DNA from: Xiphydria camelus
Lineage: Eukaryota > Arthropoda > Insecta > Hymenoptera > Xiphydriidae
Direction of reading: 5' to 3'
Length of the DNA stretch: 64,000 nucleotides
NCBI GenBank assembly: GCA_963678675.1
Contig: OY783201.1
Coordinates: 19,399,769 to 19,463,768 of the forward strand
The notes under the pieces were generated by a model. The model worked only from the letters and a program-made list of their open reading frames with translations, did not search any database and had not been told where the DNA came from. This document shows, in pieces, positions 1 to 10,017 of the stretch (position 1 is its first letter; every line of letters begins with the position of its first letter). Both the position numbers and the translations under genes were made by a program.

Positions 1-14
1 TTAAAAGTATAGCA

Positions 15-218
15 ATGTCAGTGAAAAAATTGAAGCCAGAATTAGTTAATGAAGCTAAAATGAAAGCACTGCGGATGGCATTAGACTTGGAAAAACGCAA
101 TGCAACTGTCACGGCTCCACCACAGCCTTCTACATCAGAAAGCAGCGGAAGTAGTTTTTACTCACAACCAATGTTCTATAATTTCTCAAAAACTACGTTG
201 AATTTCTTAATGAAATAA
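15..218 (+). CDS. Unrecognised 67-aa open frame at left edge
   Basis: This frame opens with ATG at 15 and reads a Lys-rich start followed by a Ser/Pro-rich stretch. I do not recognise it. Its last 12 or so codons fall inside the left arm of a small hairpin repeat (183-285), so the natural C-terminus has probably been replaced by that insertion. It lies upstream of, and on the same strand as, the transposase-exonuclease remnant that begins near 0.75 kb, and could be part of that element's N-terminal region. It may also be a chance frame. Confidence 0.25.
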   Translation: MSVKKLKPELVNEAKMKALRMALDLEKRNATVTAPPQPSTSESSGSSFYSQPMFYNFSKTTLNFLMK

Positions 219-285
219 CTTGAATATTATTTCTTATCGAATATTCAATTTGTTTCATTAAGAAATTCAACGTAGTTTTTGAGAA
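183..285. repeat. Short hairpin repeat, 33-bp arms
   Basis: Positions 183-215 and 253-285 are perfect inverted copies of each other, separated by about 37 AT-rich bases. The shape is that of a small fold-back MITE or a local inverted duplication. No target-site duplication is obvious. It interrupts the open frame at 15-218. From 290 to about 750 there is a short C-rich tract near 330 and AT-rich sequence, and I see no gene. Confidence 0.6.
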
Positions 286-751
286 ATCGTAGAAAATTGG
301 TTTTAGGGGGTCAAGTTTAGGGGTGATTTCCCCCCCCTTAAATGACCGAATTAGCACGTACAAAAAAATACGGGTCTAATGTTTTTTGATATACTACAAC
401 ATATCGCAGAATGAAGAAAATCGGTGAGGTACACCTCGAGTATTTTCCTTGTTAGTGTAAAAAATGGCTTCATATTTATGTCAAGTACTTTACTATTATA
501 ATTCTATATAAAATTGTGAACTTGTACGTACATGTATTTTCTAGCAAATTCCAATTTTTTATTAATAAATGAAATTTCTTTCATTAGAAAATAACATCGA
601 TACATTGTCTTTTATCCTGTTTTCCTTTGTAGGCCCTTGGATGTCGTAAGACATTTTTCCTCATCTGAACTTACTTCGTTCTTCAAACGTTCCATCGCAT
701 TCGCAGCAAAGTGATGAAAATTGTCGAAATTCGACATTTGATGCTGCACTA

Positions 752-1113
752 GGCAGCATTGTTAATATCATTATATCATATGATATGGGTTGGAGCAAAC
801 GCGACAATGGGAGGAGTTATGATAGCTTGAATGGCTATGCTACCATCATTGGATTTTTATCGAAGAAAATCTTGGACTTCACTACTCGTAATCGCAAGTG
901 CTATAAAAGCGATAAGGGTCACAGTAAGGATGATCATGATTGCCGCTTGAACTTCCAGGGTAGTGCGAAAGCTATGGAGGCTGATGCTGGCGTAGAATTA
1001 ATAAGAAACAGCAAAGTTTTGCAAAAAAAACAGGCTTAAATGTTCGAGTCATAATCGGAGATGCGCAAGGAAAGCGATGTAGTTATTCACAAGTTAGCGT
1101 ATAAGAATCATTT
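752..1113 (+). pseudogene. Kolobok/Mutator-like transposase with exonuclease, copy 1, N-terminal piece
   Basis: The translated segment carries the conserved block of an insect Mutator-like transposase domain: a Tyr-Asp-Met-Gly-Trp-Ser-Lys-Arg motif with the likely first catalytic Asp, then GRSYDSLNG, a Cys-rich stretch with a DHDC motif, and SAKAMEADAGVEL. A frameshift near 1,030 is needed to continue into VRVIIGDAQG. The coding stops at 1,113, where a Sola-like element is inserted after the 4-bp target ATTT (1,110-1,113). The gene resumes in frame at 11,618. The same domain order occurs in the minus-strand gene at 56-60 kb, which supports the family assignment. The assignment to Kolobok or a Mutator-like group rests on motif memory. 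Confidence 0.7.
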
Positions 1114-1420
1114 GAAGAAGCGGGGGGAAAGAAGGTGAAAGTCCATTTTCACCAAAATTTAGTTAGATGGCGCATTTTGTAGGTTTGTGCCCATAGTTTA
1201 TATCAGCACTTCATTCAGGGCTAATAACGCGGACAGTCCCAATTTATAACGGTTTGAAAATACAGTGTGCTGGGGAAGAACGGTGGTAGTCCATGCGCAA
1301 GCGGGAATAACGCTGAAAGTCTACAAAATGAAGACGCAGTTATTTTACGTTTGTTCTCCAATAACGTCATTTGCAAGTCTGCTCGTGATGTAGTGAGAAG
1401 TAATTCTGCAATTTAGCGAG

Positions 1421-1946
1421 ATGGACGTGAATTCAAAGAAACGCAAGAAGTTCGGAAGGTTGTCCGATGCAACCAAAAAGCTCCGTTTACAAAGCAATGT
1501 GAGTGGAAATGATTGTCGCTGCAAGAGATTGCGATGTTTTTCAAAAATTGACGATCAGTTAAGGAAGCAGATTCTGGCGGACTTCAACTATAAGGCAACA
1601 TACGACGAACAAAATGCGTACCTTTTGCGGGATTGATTTCCCTTATTCCTATTCAAAGACGTCGCCCGAGGAAACCTGAAAATGAGGTACGGACTTTCAA
1701 TGATTCCTCTTACAAATACTGGCTAAGAGCAACAGATGGGCAAAGTAAAACTTACGATGTTGAAGTTTGTTACAAAGCTTTTCTGTCAATTCATGGAATA
1801 AGTGGGCGTAGAATCCAAACTATCCAAAATTAATTAAAATTACGTGGATCTGCACTAGTTGATGGAAGAGGCAAGCACAAAAATAGAAAGCATACTTTGT
1901 CTAAAGAGGCAGTTGATGCAGCAGTACAACACATTTCATCATTTAA
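1421..1946 (+). pseudogene. Sola-like transposase 1, N-terminal third
   Basis: From ATG at 1,421 the frame reads a basic start, then a Cys motif (DCRCKRLRCF), a helix with DDQLRKQILADF, and RRRPRKPENEVR, followed by CYKAFLSIHGISGRR. This matches the N-terminal layout of the intact 631-aa relative at 22.6-24.8 kb (KCFKHIKQCC, then RKFLLTLIQISEKR). A one-base frame change near 1,636 and an in-frame TAA near 1,831 break it. It is cut at 1,946 by the TTAA-type insertion. The continuation is at 4,817-4,980 and 10,018 onward. Confidence 0.75.
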
Positions 1947-4816
1947 GGGGGAATATACACCTATAATGGTAAAAAAAAATCGATTTTTTCAATTTTTGTG
2001 TTTTCTTGAAGCTTGAGGTCTTAAGAATGTCTGGTGAAAATTTCAAAACAAAAAACTAAGTTATAGTCGGTACAGTGCATGCCTTTGAGTACGCGCCTCG
2101 TCGCCGTCAAGCAGCCAGATCAGACAAGTCGGGCTTCTTCCGTAGTACGTGAACCAGAAAATTGGTGGAGTATCGACAGTAGTTTGTTGTCCTCGTAACC
2201 GTGCGTTGTGTCGGAAGTTTTCGTTTTGTAAGGGGAGGAGAGAGGCCTGGGCGTCGGCAGGAAAGAAAGAGCCAAAACTAGGGTGGAAACGCGATCACCA
2301 AATATATTTGTGAAGACAAAGAGAAGAGAGCGTAAGCTCGAGCGCAGAGACGCTGCCTCGAGTAAGGCCGGAAGCAGACTGCCGGACGTCGCTACGTTCG
2401 AGAACGTGCTCGAACGTACTCTCGACCACAGCGCGCGCGGCGGCGGTCGAGCACACTGCCTTACAGTTTTGAAATAAAACATTCGGGGAAAAATGGACAG
2501 GAAAAAAGTTTCTCGCGAAACTCGTAAATCGGAGAATTTGCAGAAATCTCGCTCGAAAAAAAATTACGGCCTGCAAATCGATACGAAGTAGAAAGAGCGG
2601 GATTTAATGCCAGTACCAGTGCCAAAAAATTGTGCCAGAAGAATCAAGCATTGGATATCGAATTTTGAACTTCTTTGCGGTGTTTTCTGCCTTGTCAGAA
2701 TGCGTGAAATGTAAAACGTGCGGAGGTGATGTGAAATTTTCAGAAGAGAGCATCCGAGGGCTGGGATTCAAAACTATAGTTTCGTGTCCGTCGTGTAAGC
2801 CGACTACAGTACCTTCGTGTCCTTACATAAAAACAGCTTACGAAATAAATACACGATTCCATTTTGCAATGCGTTTATTGGGAATTGGTTTGAGTGGAGC
2901 AATGAAATTTCGTGGAATTATGGATTTGCCGCCTCCGGTTCAACAAACGACTTACGACATAATAGTGAAGAACATTTATGCTGCTGCTTCAAGTGTTTGT
3001 GATTTATTATTGAAACAAGCTATCGAAGAGAAAAACAAGAAGAAATTCATAAATATAATCCCAGCAGTAATGATAAAGAACTGACTGTTTCAGGTGACGG
3101 CACCTGGCGAAAACGTGGTTTCACATCATTGTTCGGAGTTGTGACTCTGATTGGCCACTTCACAGGGAAAGTTGTAGATTTAATTGTGAAGTCTAGTTTT
3201 TGCTCTTCATGTATTTACTGGAGTAAGCACATCAATACCGAGCAGTACAATGAATGGAAAGCTACGCACGAAGAGAATTGCAAGTCGAATCATGAAGGCT
3301 CTTCAGGTAAGATGGAAGTTGACGCTATGAAGGAATTATTTTCAAGATCTAATGAAAAATATGGAGTGAAATATGCTAATTACATCGGTGATGGCGATTC
3401 AAAAACATACAGTGGAATAATAAGTTCGGAACCATACGGAGATGACTGTGAAATTATAAAAAAAAGAGTGCGTAGATCATGTTCAAAAGCGCATGGGAAG
3501 ACGCCTTCGAGAATGTAAAAAAATCCTGGTATCGGCGGAAAAAACAAATTGACTACTAAGTTGATAGACAAACTAAGCGTCTACTATGACTTAGCTATTC
3601 GAAGACATAGTGATTGTAAGGACGATATGAAAAAAGCAATATGGGCAACTTTTTACCATTACGGCTCAACAAATGACAACCCTCAACATGGATATTGTCC
3701 TGAAGGCGCTGAATCGTGGTGCAAGTGGCAACAAGCAAAAGCTGCAGGAACACTAAGTGATTTTACACATGACTATTCGGCGTTACCAGAAATTGTGTTG
3801 AATGCCATCAGAAAGATATATCAAGATCTAACTGCGGACACGTTATTGGAGCGCTGTGTTGGTGGTTATACACAGAACTCTAACGAGAGCTATAATCAAT
3901 TAATTTGGAAGATTGCTTCAAAAACAACACACAGCGGGGCAACAATTGTCGAGATTGCTGCATTATTAGCAACTTGTACATTTAACAATGGAGTCACGCC
4001 ACTGCTATAAGTAATGAATCGCATGGGGATTTCACTAGGACCGAATGCGCACTCGTACGCAGCACGCGAAGATCACCGCCGTATAGCGCAAGCCGAGTTA
4101 CGGGCGCAGGAAACATCAAAAGAAGGATGATTACGGCGTCGTCAATAAAATGTAGAAGACATGGGCATTCCAAGCAACGTCAAGGACATATATTATGGAC
4201 CTGGCATCGATGATTCTTTGTAAGTTAAAGAATTTCGCTATTTATTCATTGCTCAACTTTAAAACGCGTTTTTCTCGAAACCATATTTTTCAAATTGGTG
4301 ATCAAAATATCTCGACAACCACTAAACCGATTAACTTGAAATTTTTTGTGGTTATTACATACCTAATTATCTAGTCTTTGACGTAGGTTTTTTTTCCGTG
4401 GCTTAGATTTTGTTTTATCGGCAAAATAAGAACGAATTTTTACCTCAAAATCGCTACGTTAAGTTCAAACGCCCGCCATTTTGTCAAATAAAGATATTTT
4501 CAAAATCACCTGCGACAAAGACTACATTATAGTGTCAATTTTGATTACCTTTTTGGTTTTTTTGTTTCTGATGGTTACAGATGATTCATCTGAGATGAAA
4601 TGAAAGTGATCACCGCGAAGGGCCCATGGCAGTTGAAAGAGGACACGAATACTCGGCCAATATTGAAGATTTTTTAATAAATAAAATTAAACATATTTTT
4701 AGAAGTGAGTACGTTCATTTAGAAAAAAAAACGAATCCGACAATTCATATATAGGCTTTCTTAAAAACATTTACAAAAATTGCCTTTTTTTCGCGCTTCT
4801 AGGTCTATATTCCCCC
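1947..4816 (+). mobile_element. Kolobok-type (TTAA) DNA transposon, 2.87 kb
   Basis: The left end GGGGGAATATACACCTA (1,947) and the reverse complement of the right end (GGGGGAATATAGACCTA, ending 4,816) form the terminal inverted repeat. TTAA precedes the element at 1,943-1,946 and TTAG follows at 4,817-4,820, a TTAA duplication with one change. Excision in silico with one target copy restores the reading frame of the surrounding Sola-like transposase, joining HISSF to the residues leading into KSKRVYLPEDL. TTAA targets are known for Kolobok and piggyBac; the internal protein is not piggyBac. The 5' part (2.1-2.5 kb) is GC-rich and I cannot assign it. Confidence 0.75.
2494..4130 (+). pseudogene. 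Kolobok/Mutator-like transposase without exonuclease
   Basis: An ATG at 2,494 starts a Lys-rich leader. The recognisable protein runs ILNFFAVFSALSECVKC (about 2,665) with a zinc-binding type pair CVKCKTCGG and SCPSCKP. It continues after a frameshift near 3,035 into VSGDGTWRKRGFTSLFG, which holds the probable first catalytic Asp, then GDGDSKTYSG near 3,386. Further frameshifts occur near 3,465 and 3,530, after which come KLSVYYDLAIRRHSDC, HGYCPEGAESWCKW and TQNSNESYNQLIW. The tail (MNRMGISLGPNA onward) reads past a stop at 4,008. At least three frameshifts and several stops make it non-functional. Unlike the copies at 0.7-15 kb and 56-60 kb, no exonuclease domain follows. Confidence 0.75.
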
Positions 4817-4980
4817 TTAGAGCTAGAAACATTCATTACAGACTCAATAAAAGTAAAAGAGTATATTTACCGGAAGATCTCGGTATCTCCAAAATGCATA
4901 GAATATTCAAATAAAAGTTTTCTACTGTGAAAATGTCCTACGATAGCTATAGATCAATATTTAATGAAAAATTCAACAGA
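4817..4980 (+). pseudogene. Sola-like transposase 1, short middle piece
   Basis: This 164-bp stretch between two insertions encodes KSKRVYLPEDLGISKMHR and, after one in-frame stop, KMSYDSYRSIFNEKFN. The intact relative at 23.4 kb has the equivalent block (ERKYFENPDLNIKKLY, then TYNTYHRYFREN). The mariner right flank at 10,018 continues directly with SFSYPRSDTCSFC. If one TA is kept at the mariner junction the frame reads through without a break. Confidence 0.8.
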
Positions 4981-5239
4981 CAGGGTTTGTCCCAAAAGTA
5001 ATGCGTCGCATTTTTTTACGCGACTGTCCATCACAGAGGACTCGGGCTCGTATTCATAGTCGAACCTCAAGCTGAGGGTGGAGGGATCCTCGAGTGAGGG
5101 CCTGAGGCGCCCTCAGGTGACCGTACATTTCATAGACAAATACTTACTCGAGGGTCTGATTTCTAGAGAATTTGGTAGTCATAGGTTTGCATAGGATTAA
5201 ATTACCAGCAAGAGCGCTAGAAAACAGTGCTAAAATATA

Positions 5240-6032
5240 ATGGAGGGTAAAACATTATACAGCGAACGAGAGAAACTGTTGCTCGTGCAGTTAGTATCAC
5301 AACACACTGGTATTATTGAAAATAAGAAGACTGACGCCACAACAAGTAAAGAAAAATATATAATTTGGGATAAAATAACAACAGCGTTTAACAGTCAAGG
5401 GCTTTCTACAAGAACCGTTAAACAGCTTCGTAAATGCTGGGAAAACATTAAACAGAGGTAAGTACGAAATATTTATTGACATCTAGAACAGTTGTTGATG
5501 TTCATTTAGCTAGAATATGGAATTAATATAATGTATGTACCGTAGGAAACGCAAGCAAAATACCGCAGATAGGCAGAATAGATTATTAACAGGTGGTGGA
5601 CCTTCTTCTAATGTGACAAATGATCCAGTTCTTGATTTTGTCGACACTGCAGCGCCACATGTCGACGTACAATTACCATGTTCGTGGGACAGTAATGCAA
5701 TTTTTGAGAAGCAGAATAACATACTTCCTGAGGAAGCTGACGAAGGTAAAATTTCGTCTGGTGGTGAGGAAGAAATAGATTTAAGAAATGAACTTCCAAC
5801 GCCAAAGAGACGAAGATTAGAGATGGGGACATCGAGATCTTCCAAATACTCAAATCGTGATTGGAATTTAGAGGAAAGAAAATTACGGATTAAAAAAATA
5901 CAGGATTCTATCGCACAACAAAAGGAATTGCATGAAAAACGAATGATTGCTGCAGACGCTGAAGTTAAGTTAGCAATATTAAGACTTCAACATGCTGAAG
6001 CTCAATTAAAGGCTGAAGAACGTTATTTCTAA
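5240..6032 (+). CDS. Harbinger accessory Myb/SANT-like protein, 234 aa, two exons
   Basis: Exon 1 is 5,240-5,457 and exon 2 is 5,546-6,032. The intron has a GTAAGT donor and a CGTAG acceptor, and splicing keeps frame across an AG|G arginine codon. Residues 1-75 look like the Myb/SANT-like domain of Harbinger partner proteins: SEREKLLLVQLVSQH, ENKKTDATTS, WDKITTAFNSQG and KQLRKCWENIKQ. The middle is acidic and Ser-rich with a basic PKRRRLE stretch that could be a nuclear signal. The C-terminus is a charged coiled coil (KKIQDSIAQQKELHEKR). In known Harbinger systems this partner helps bring the transposase to the nucleus and DNA; that role is inferred here. Confidence 0.85.
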
Positions 6033-6053
6033 TAAAAGTATTATAATGACTTA

Positions 6054-6381
6054 AGAGACCGACATACCTCGCACAAAACTTGTCGCAGAAGGGCTACGCT
6101 CATTTCGTAACGGGAAATAATGTCCATACCAAACTTATCACACTTTCAGACCAAATATCATTGAAGGTCCTCTATAAGAACCAAATTATATATTTCTGTG
6201 TAAAAAAATCCATGCAGATGTTTATATACAAAAATATATAATTTAGTTCTTATAGAGACCTTTAATGATATTTGGTCTGAAAGTGTGATAAGTTTGGTAT
6301 GGACATTGTTTCCCGTTACGAAATGAGCGTAGCCCTTCTGCGACAAGTTTTGCATGCGTTTCGAGGAGGTATGTCGGCCTC
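6054..6381. mobile_element. Fold-back MITE, TTA duplications
   Basis: The arms AGAGACCGACATACCTC and GAGGTATGTCGGCCTCTT pair over roughly 130 bp each around an AT-rich loop near 6,200-6,225. TTA lies on both sides (6,051-6,053 and 6,382-6,384), as expected for Harbinger-type insertion. It begins about 20 bp after the stop of the Myb-like gene, so it may supply that transcript's 3' end. No coding capacity is seen. Confidence 0.75.
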
Positions 6382-6608
6382 TTAAAGTATAGTTTAATGT
6401 TTTTTTATTGAGATTCTTTATAAGTACATACACCAAATAGATACACAATTTCTAATAGTATAAGAATTAAAAATAGCATAAGAATATAAAAATTATTAAC
6501 TATTTTCTTTTATTGAGATGTTTAATAAATATATATTAAATAAATGCATTGCTTCACATTATTGTATCCTATTAATGCTTTTAGTATAATTATATATCGT
6601 GGTTTATA

Positions 6609-6849
6609 CAGGGTGAGTCGGGAGGATCGGACCAAACTCTAGGAGCGTATTGTACACTATATAATGATGTAAAAAAAACTTATATGTCCTTTTCCAATTT
6701 TCATTTGTTTTCAAGTTGCAGCGTAATTAATAATTTCTATTTAGTGCTGTAAAAATGAAAATCGGATAAGGACATATAAGTTTTTTTACATTATTATCTT
6801 ATGTACAATACGCTCCTGGAGTTTGGTTCGATCCTCCCGACTCACCCTG
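6609..6849. mobile_element. MITE with CAGGGTGAGTC ends, TA target
   Basis: The ends CAGGGTGAGTCGGGAGGATC and its inverse are flanked by TA at 6,607-6,608 and 6,850-6,851. The arms pair over about 90 bp. TA duplications and CAGGG ends fit a Tc1/mariner-mobilised element. It is inside the Harbinger element between its two genes. Confidence 0.8.
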
Positions 6850-6898
6850 TATATACAAGTTAAATTAATGTTAAATAAAATTATTGAATATATAATTA

Positions 6899-7151
6899 AA
6901 GGGCTTATTGAAAAAACGTGACAAACCACAGAATCATTTTATTGAGAAGACGAGCTTTGAAGTTTCAAAATAATCTGTAAAATGCACATTTGATTAATAT
7001 AACCCCTGAATGTTTTTAACAGATGTATTCTAGCTCATATATTAACCTCTATAATCTTAAAGTATGAACAAAAAATGCAGGGGACTACTACAAAGTAAAC
7101 TGTTTATTTGTGAACAGAGTGTGGCTTGTCACGTTTTTCCAATAAGCCCTT
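6899..7151. repeat. Inverted-repeat element with AAGGGCTTATTG ends
   Basis: AAGGGCTTATTG at 6,899 and CAATAAGCCCTT ending at 7,151 are inverted copies. The inverted similarity continues inward (AACGTGACAA against TTGTCACGTT). The inside is AT-rich without an open frame. The target duplication is unclear. Confidence 0.6.
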
Positions 7152-7197
7152 CAATTATTACCTGGTAATATGCAATTGAATATTGAATATTGAAATT

Positions 7198-7302
7198 AAG
7201 AACCTCAACAGCAATTATTTGCGCAACAGCTATTTGTCCCAATTTCGTTAATTTGTATATGAAATCAATATTCAATTGATTTCATATACAAATTAACGAA
7301 AG
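7198..7302. repeat. Inverted partial copy of the transposase 3' region
   Basis: Bases 7,198-7,235 (AACCTCAACAGCAATTATTT and on) are an inverted copy of transposase exon 3 sequence at about 7,452-7,485. Bases 7,248-7,302 form a near-perfect palindrome spanning the transposase stop codon. Together this looks like a local fold-back duplication of the end of the transposase gene placed just beyond its stop. It does not disrupt the frame. Confidence 0.6.
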
Positions 7303-8931
7303 TGTGCTTCAATGAAAGCTCTGCGAAATGCTAGCCCCGCAGCGTCATTAAATTGAATATTATCTATTGGGACTTCACAGTCATTTATATCGTCATCATT
7401 TTCAAATTCAAAGTCTTCATTATAACGAATCCTAATATTGTACAAAACAGCTGTTGCACAAATAATTGCTGTTGAGGTTCTTAATTTTGTTCTTAACCCA
7501 CTATGGAGACAGGGAAATATATGTTTCCACTTGCCAAATAACCTTTCAATTACGTTTCGCGTCCTTATATGAGCTTCGTTATACCTTCTTTCTGCATTTG
7601 TATTTGGATTTAATAACGGTGTAAGTAAATAATTCTTACAGGCATATCCATTATCGCCAAGAAGCAATCCGGGAATTTGATTTAATTGAAAACGTGCCCT
7701 AAGTGCACTTCGATCAAAAATTACGTTATCGTGTGTAGAACCTGGATGTCTCACAACAATGTCCAGAATTTCCGATTTAGGACCAACCACAGCCTAAAAT
7801 AAAGATTATATATATTTATGTAATCATATTCTTCATGTATGTACTCTACTATTATCCGGTTAAGAATGAACGATCGATTCAACGCATGTTTGGCGTCGAT
7901 GTACTATTCACTTCTGACTGGAAAGCAGATTAGCCTATTGACATCATATTTGATTCAAACTTGATAACATACCTGAACATTTAAAGAAAACCACCCTTTT
8001 CTATTACGAAAAATTTCTCCATTTTGCCCTCCGGGATTAATAATTCGGATGTGTGTACAATCGATACACCCAGAGACATTTGGAAATTGTGCCACTGTAT
8101 AAAATGAGGCAGTATTTGCACGAAGATGCTCGTCATTTCTGGGAAAGTACACATGTTGACCCAATTGCTCCGCCAGACATATCGAAATGCTCTTAATAAT
8201 CCTCGAAATGGAAGATTGGCTTAAGTATCCTAAGTCGCCATGTACAATCTGTAAATAAAGAGTATTAAATGTTGCATTTACTTTTAATTATACATTAAAC
8301 ATATACGTTCGTCAACATTACACATACACGCGCGCGGACACACGTACGTACGAGGTAGAGTACAAGGATGAGGCACTTCGAAAACATGTGAGTGCGATTA
8401 AGAACACACAGCAACGGCATAAGAGTCTCTGTGTCTCGACGTATCCAAAAAATTATGTGCAACTCTCATATCGTTACTGTGTATTCTCACTCGTACTCCC
8501 AGGTTTCCAACACCTCATTCTCATACTGTCTCTGTACGAAAATATGCAGAAAAACACACTACTCTACTATGACAAATTTTTAATTCTATATATCTGTATA
8601 TTACTTTTAGTTTGAAATATATAACGTATAAGAGTTAGTAGTAAAAATTTACCTGAAAGCTGTTTGTTGCATAAAAACGAAGTGCAATCAAAAGTTGCAA
8701 TACTGGCAAAATTGGTAACCCACGATTATTAACCTTTTCTAACCTCTCAACAACTAATGGTAATATAATGTGAACCACACAATCTTTACTAAAGCGAAAT
8801 CTGCGCCGAAATTCACCTTCCCTATAAAATTCGAGAGGATTTTCAAAATCACGAAAATACCTCTTCGGTAACCGCACAATCAATTCCATTTCTTCATAAT
8901 CGTTATCATAATAGTCATCGAACTCCTCCAT
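7293..8931 (-). CDS. HARBI1-like DDE transposase, 351 aa, three exons
   Basis: Exons on the minus strand are 8,931-8,653, 8,248-7,973 and 7,793-7,293, all joined in phase 0 with GT-AG borders. The 351-aa length is usual for the family. Exon 1 starts with an acidic MEEFDDYYDN stretch and a helix-rich N-terminal region. The DDE_Tnp_4-type core supplies the catalytic triad: CIDCTHIRI in exon 2, LLLGDNGYACKNYLLTPLL in exon 3, and NVIERLFGKWKHIFPCL in exon 3. No stop or frameshift is present. Intron 1 (8,249-8,652) contains a plus-strand open frame of 75 codons that I regard as chance. The protein should cut the ends of its own element and related TTA-inserting MITEs. Confidence 0.92.
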
Positions 8932-9507
8932 CTTTACAAAATTTACGATCACTTCGTTTCCTTGAGTGATCAACGAGCCCTCGAGGGACCTACAGGCCAC
9001 CCTTGAGTTGAGGGCGCTTTCGGGGACCCTCAAGTGCGGAAAAATTGACTATGAAATGCATAAGCGTCCCTCAAGGGACCCTCATCCCTTGAGGTTCGAC
9101 TATGAATACGGGCCTCGGACCACTTGGGATAGGGTGGGGGGAACCTAAGCTTTCCAACGTGTAGTGTCTTTAGTAGTTTAAACCCCGGAAATGCTACTGT
9201 GTCGTCCCCTATTAATGTACGCGTATCGCGATCGCCGCGCCGCTAGTTCGACGCGTATCCGACGAGACATCGTCGACTCTCTGTCTCCTACCAATCGTGA
9301 AGCTATCCACATGTATCACACCGGCTTTCCACTTTTCATGTTCGTTATTAACTTTCGGTATTAAATCCTGTTGTTCTAAAAATAGTGTGTGCATTTATTG
9401 ACCAAGAACATGACACAACGGTACCGGCCTCAGTTGTCTCCGTGCCCTAGAGCGATCAGAACGTGTCAGTTTGTGAATCCTCGTTTAGTGGTCGTGTCGT
9501 ACTCACG

Positions 9508-9925
9508 ATGGAAAAAACGTTGGAACAAAGATACGCGATCAAGTTCTGCGTGAAGCTCAACAAGACGCCGCTGGAAAGTGCTCCAGAGACTGAACAACAG
9601 AGTCACCCGTATCCGAAAGCAGATCAGCGATTCGTGGAAGCTTCACCATGACAACGCGCCGGCGCACACCGCATTCGTTGTCGTGGACTACCTGAGCCAC
9701 ATCAATGTGACAGTGTTGCCACAGCCGCCCTACAGTCCCGACCTTGCTCTATGTGACTTCTTTTTGTTCCCTCGGCTGAAAAGAGTCCTGAAAGGAACAC
9801 ATTTCGAGACTTTGGACAACATTAAAGCAAGTACGACGAGGACTTTGAAGAACATCTCTGCCGAGGACTTCCTGGGAGCGAACGAGGCATGGAAATCCCA
9901 TTGGCAAAAGTGTATTGACGCTTAA
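9508..9925 (+). pseudogene. mariner transposase with large internal deletion
   Basis: The start MEKTLEQRYAIKFCVKLNKT (9,508) is a typical mariner N-terminus. Within about 20 codons it jumps, with a frame change, to the C-terminal catalytic region: RVTRIRKQISD, LHHDNAPAHTA, PQPPYSPDLALCDFFLFPRL and the terminal WQKCIDA. The central part of the protein, including the first catalytic Asp and most of the DNA-binding region, is missing. The second Asp (HHDNAPAH) and the third (SPDLALCDFF, DD34D type) remain. It is a dead deletion derivative that another mariner transposase could still have moved. Confidence 0.88.
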
Positions 9926-10017
9926 GGATCATATTTTGAAGAATTTTAAGTTGCTGTAGCGATCTGTTCAATGAAAAAATTTTCAAGTGTGACGCATTAC
10001 TTCTGGGACAAACCCTG

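Larger units (their letters stand above)
5042..9117. mobile_element. PIF/Harbinger element, complete, about 4.1 kb
   Basis: The sub-terminal sequence CGTATTCATAGTCGAACCTC (from about 5,049) is repeated inverted near the right end at about 9,085-9,110. A GAC trinucleotide flanks both ends (5,039-5,041 and 9,118-9,120), a plausible 3-bp duplication, though the outermost bases match poorly and Harbinger elements usually choose TWA. Inside are the two genes expected of the superfamily: a Myb/SANT-like protein on the plus strand (5.24-6.03 kb) and a three-exon transposase on the minus strand (7.29-8.93 kb), transcribed towards each other. Both frames are open. Three small inverted repeats lie between the genes. 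This is the best candidate in the window for a recently active class II element. Confidence 0.85.
4981..10017 (+). mobile_element. mariner element, split by a Harbinger insertion
   Basis: The left end starts CAGGGTTTGTCCCAAAAGTA (4,981) and the reverse complement of the right end ends at 10,017 with one mismatch in the same run. TA follows at 10,018-10,019; the left copy reads GA, probably a mutated TA. Without the 4.08-kb Harbinger insertion and its 3-bp repeat, the mariner is about 0.96 kb, shorter than an intact 1.3-kb copy because its transposase gene has an internal deletion. It sits inside the Sola-like transposase gene. The stretch 9,121-9,480 is non-coding 5' sequence of the mariner. 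Confidence 0.85.

Noticed and set aside
2120..2576. Overlapping open frames on both strands at 2.1-2.6 kb
   Set aside because: The region is GC-rich so frames stay open by chance; no domain was recognised. Only the short Lys-rich leader from 2,494 was kept.
1947..4816. piggyBac assignment for the TTAA element
   Set aside because: The encoded protein lacks piggyBac motifs and instead matches the Mutator/Kolobok-like GDGTWRKRGF type.
8388..8615. 75-codon plus-strand frame in the Harbinger region
   Set aside because: It lies in intron 1 of the minus-strand transposase, with no recognisable motif.
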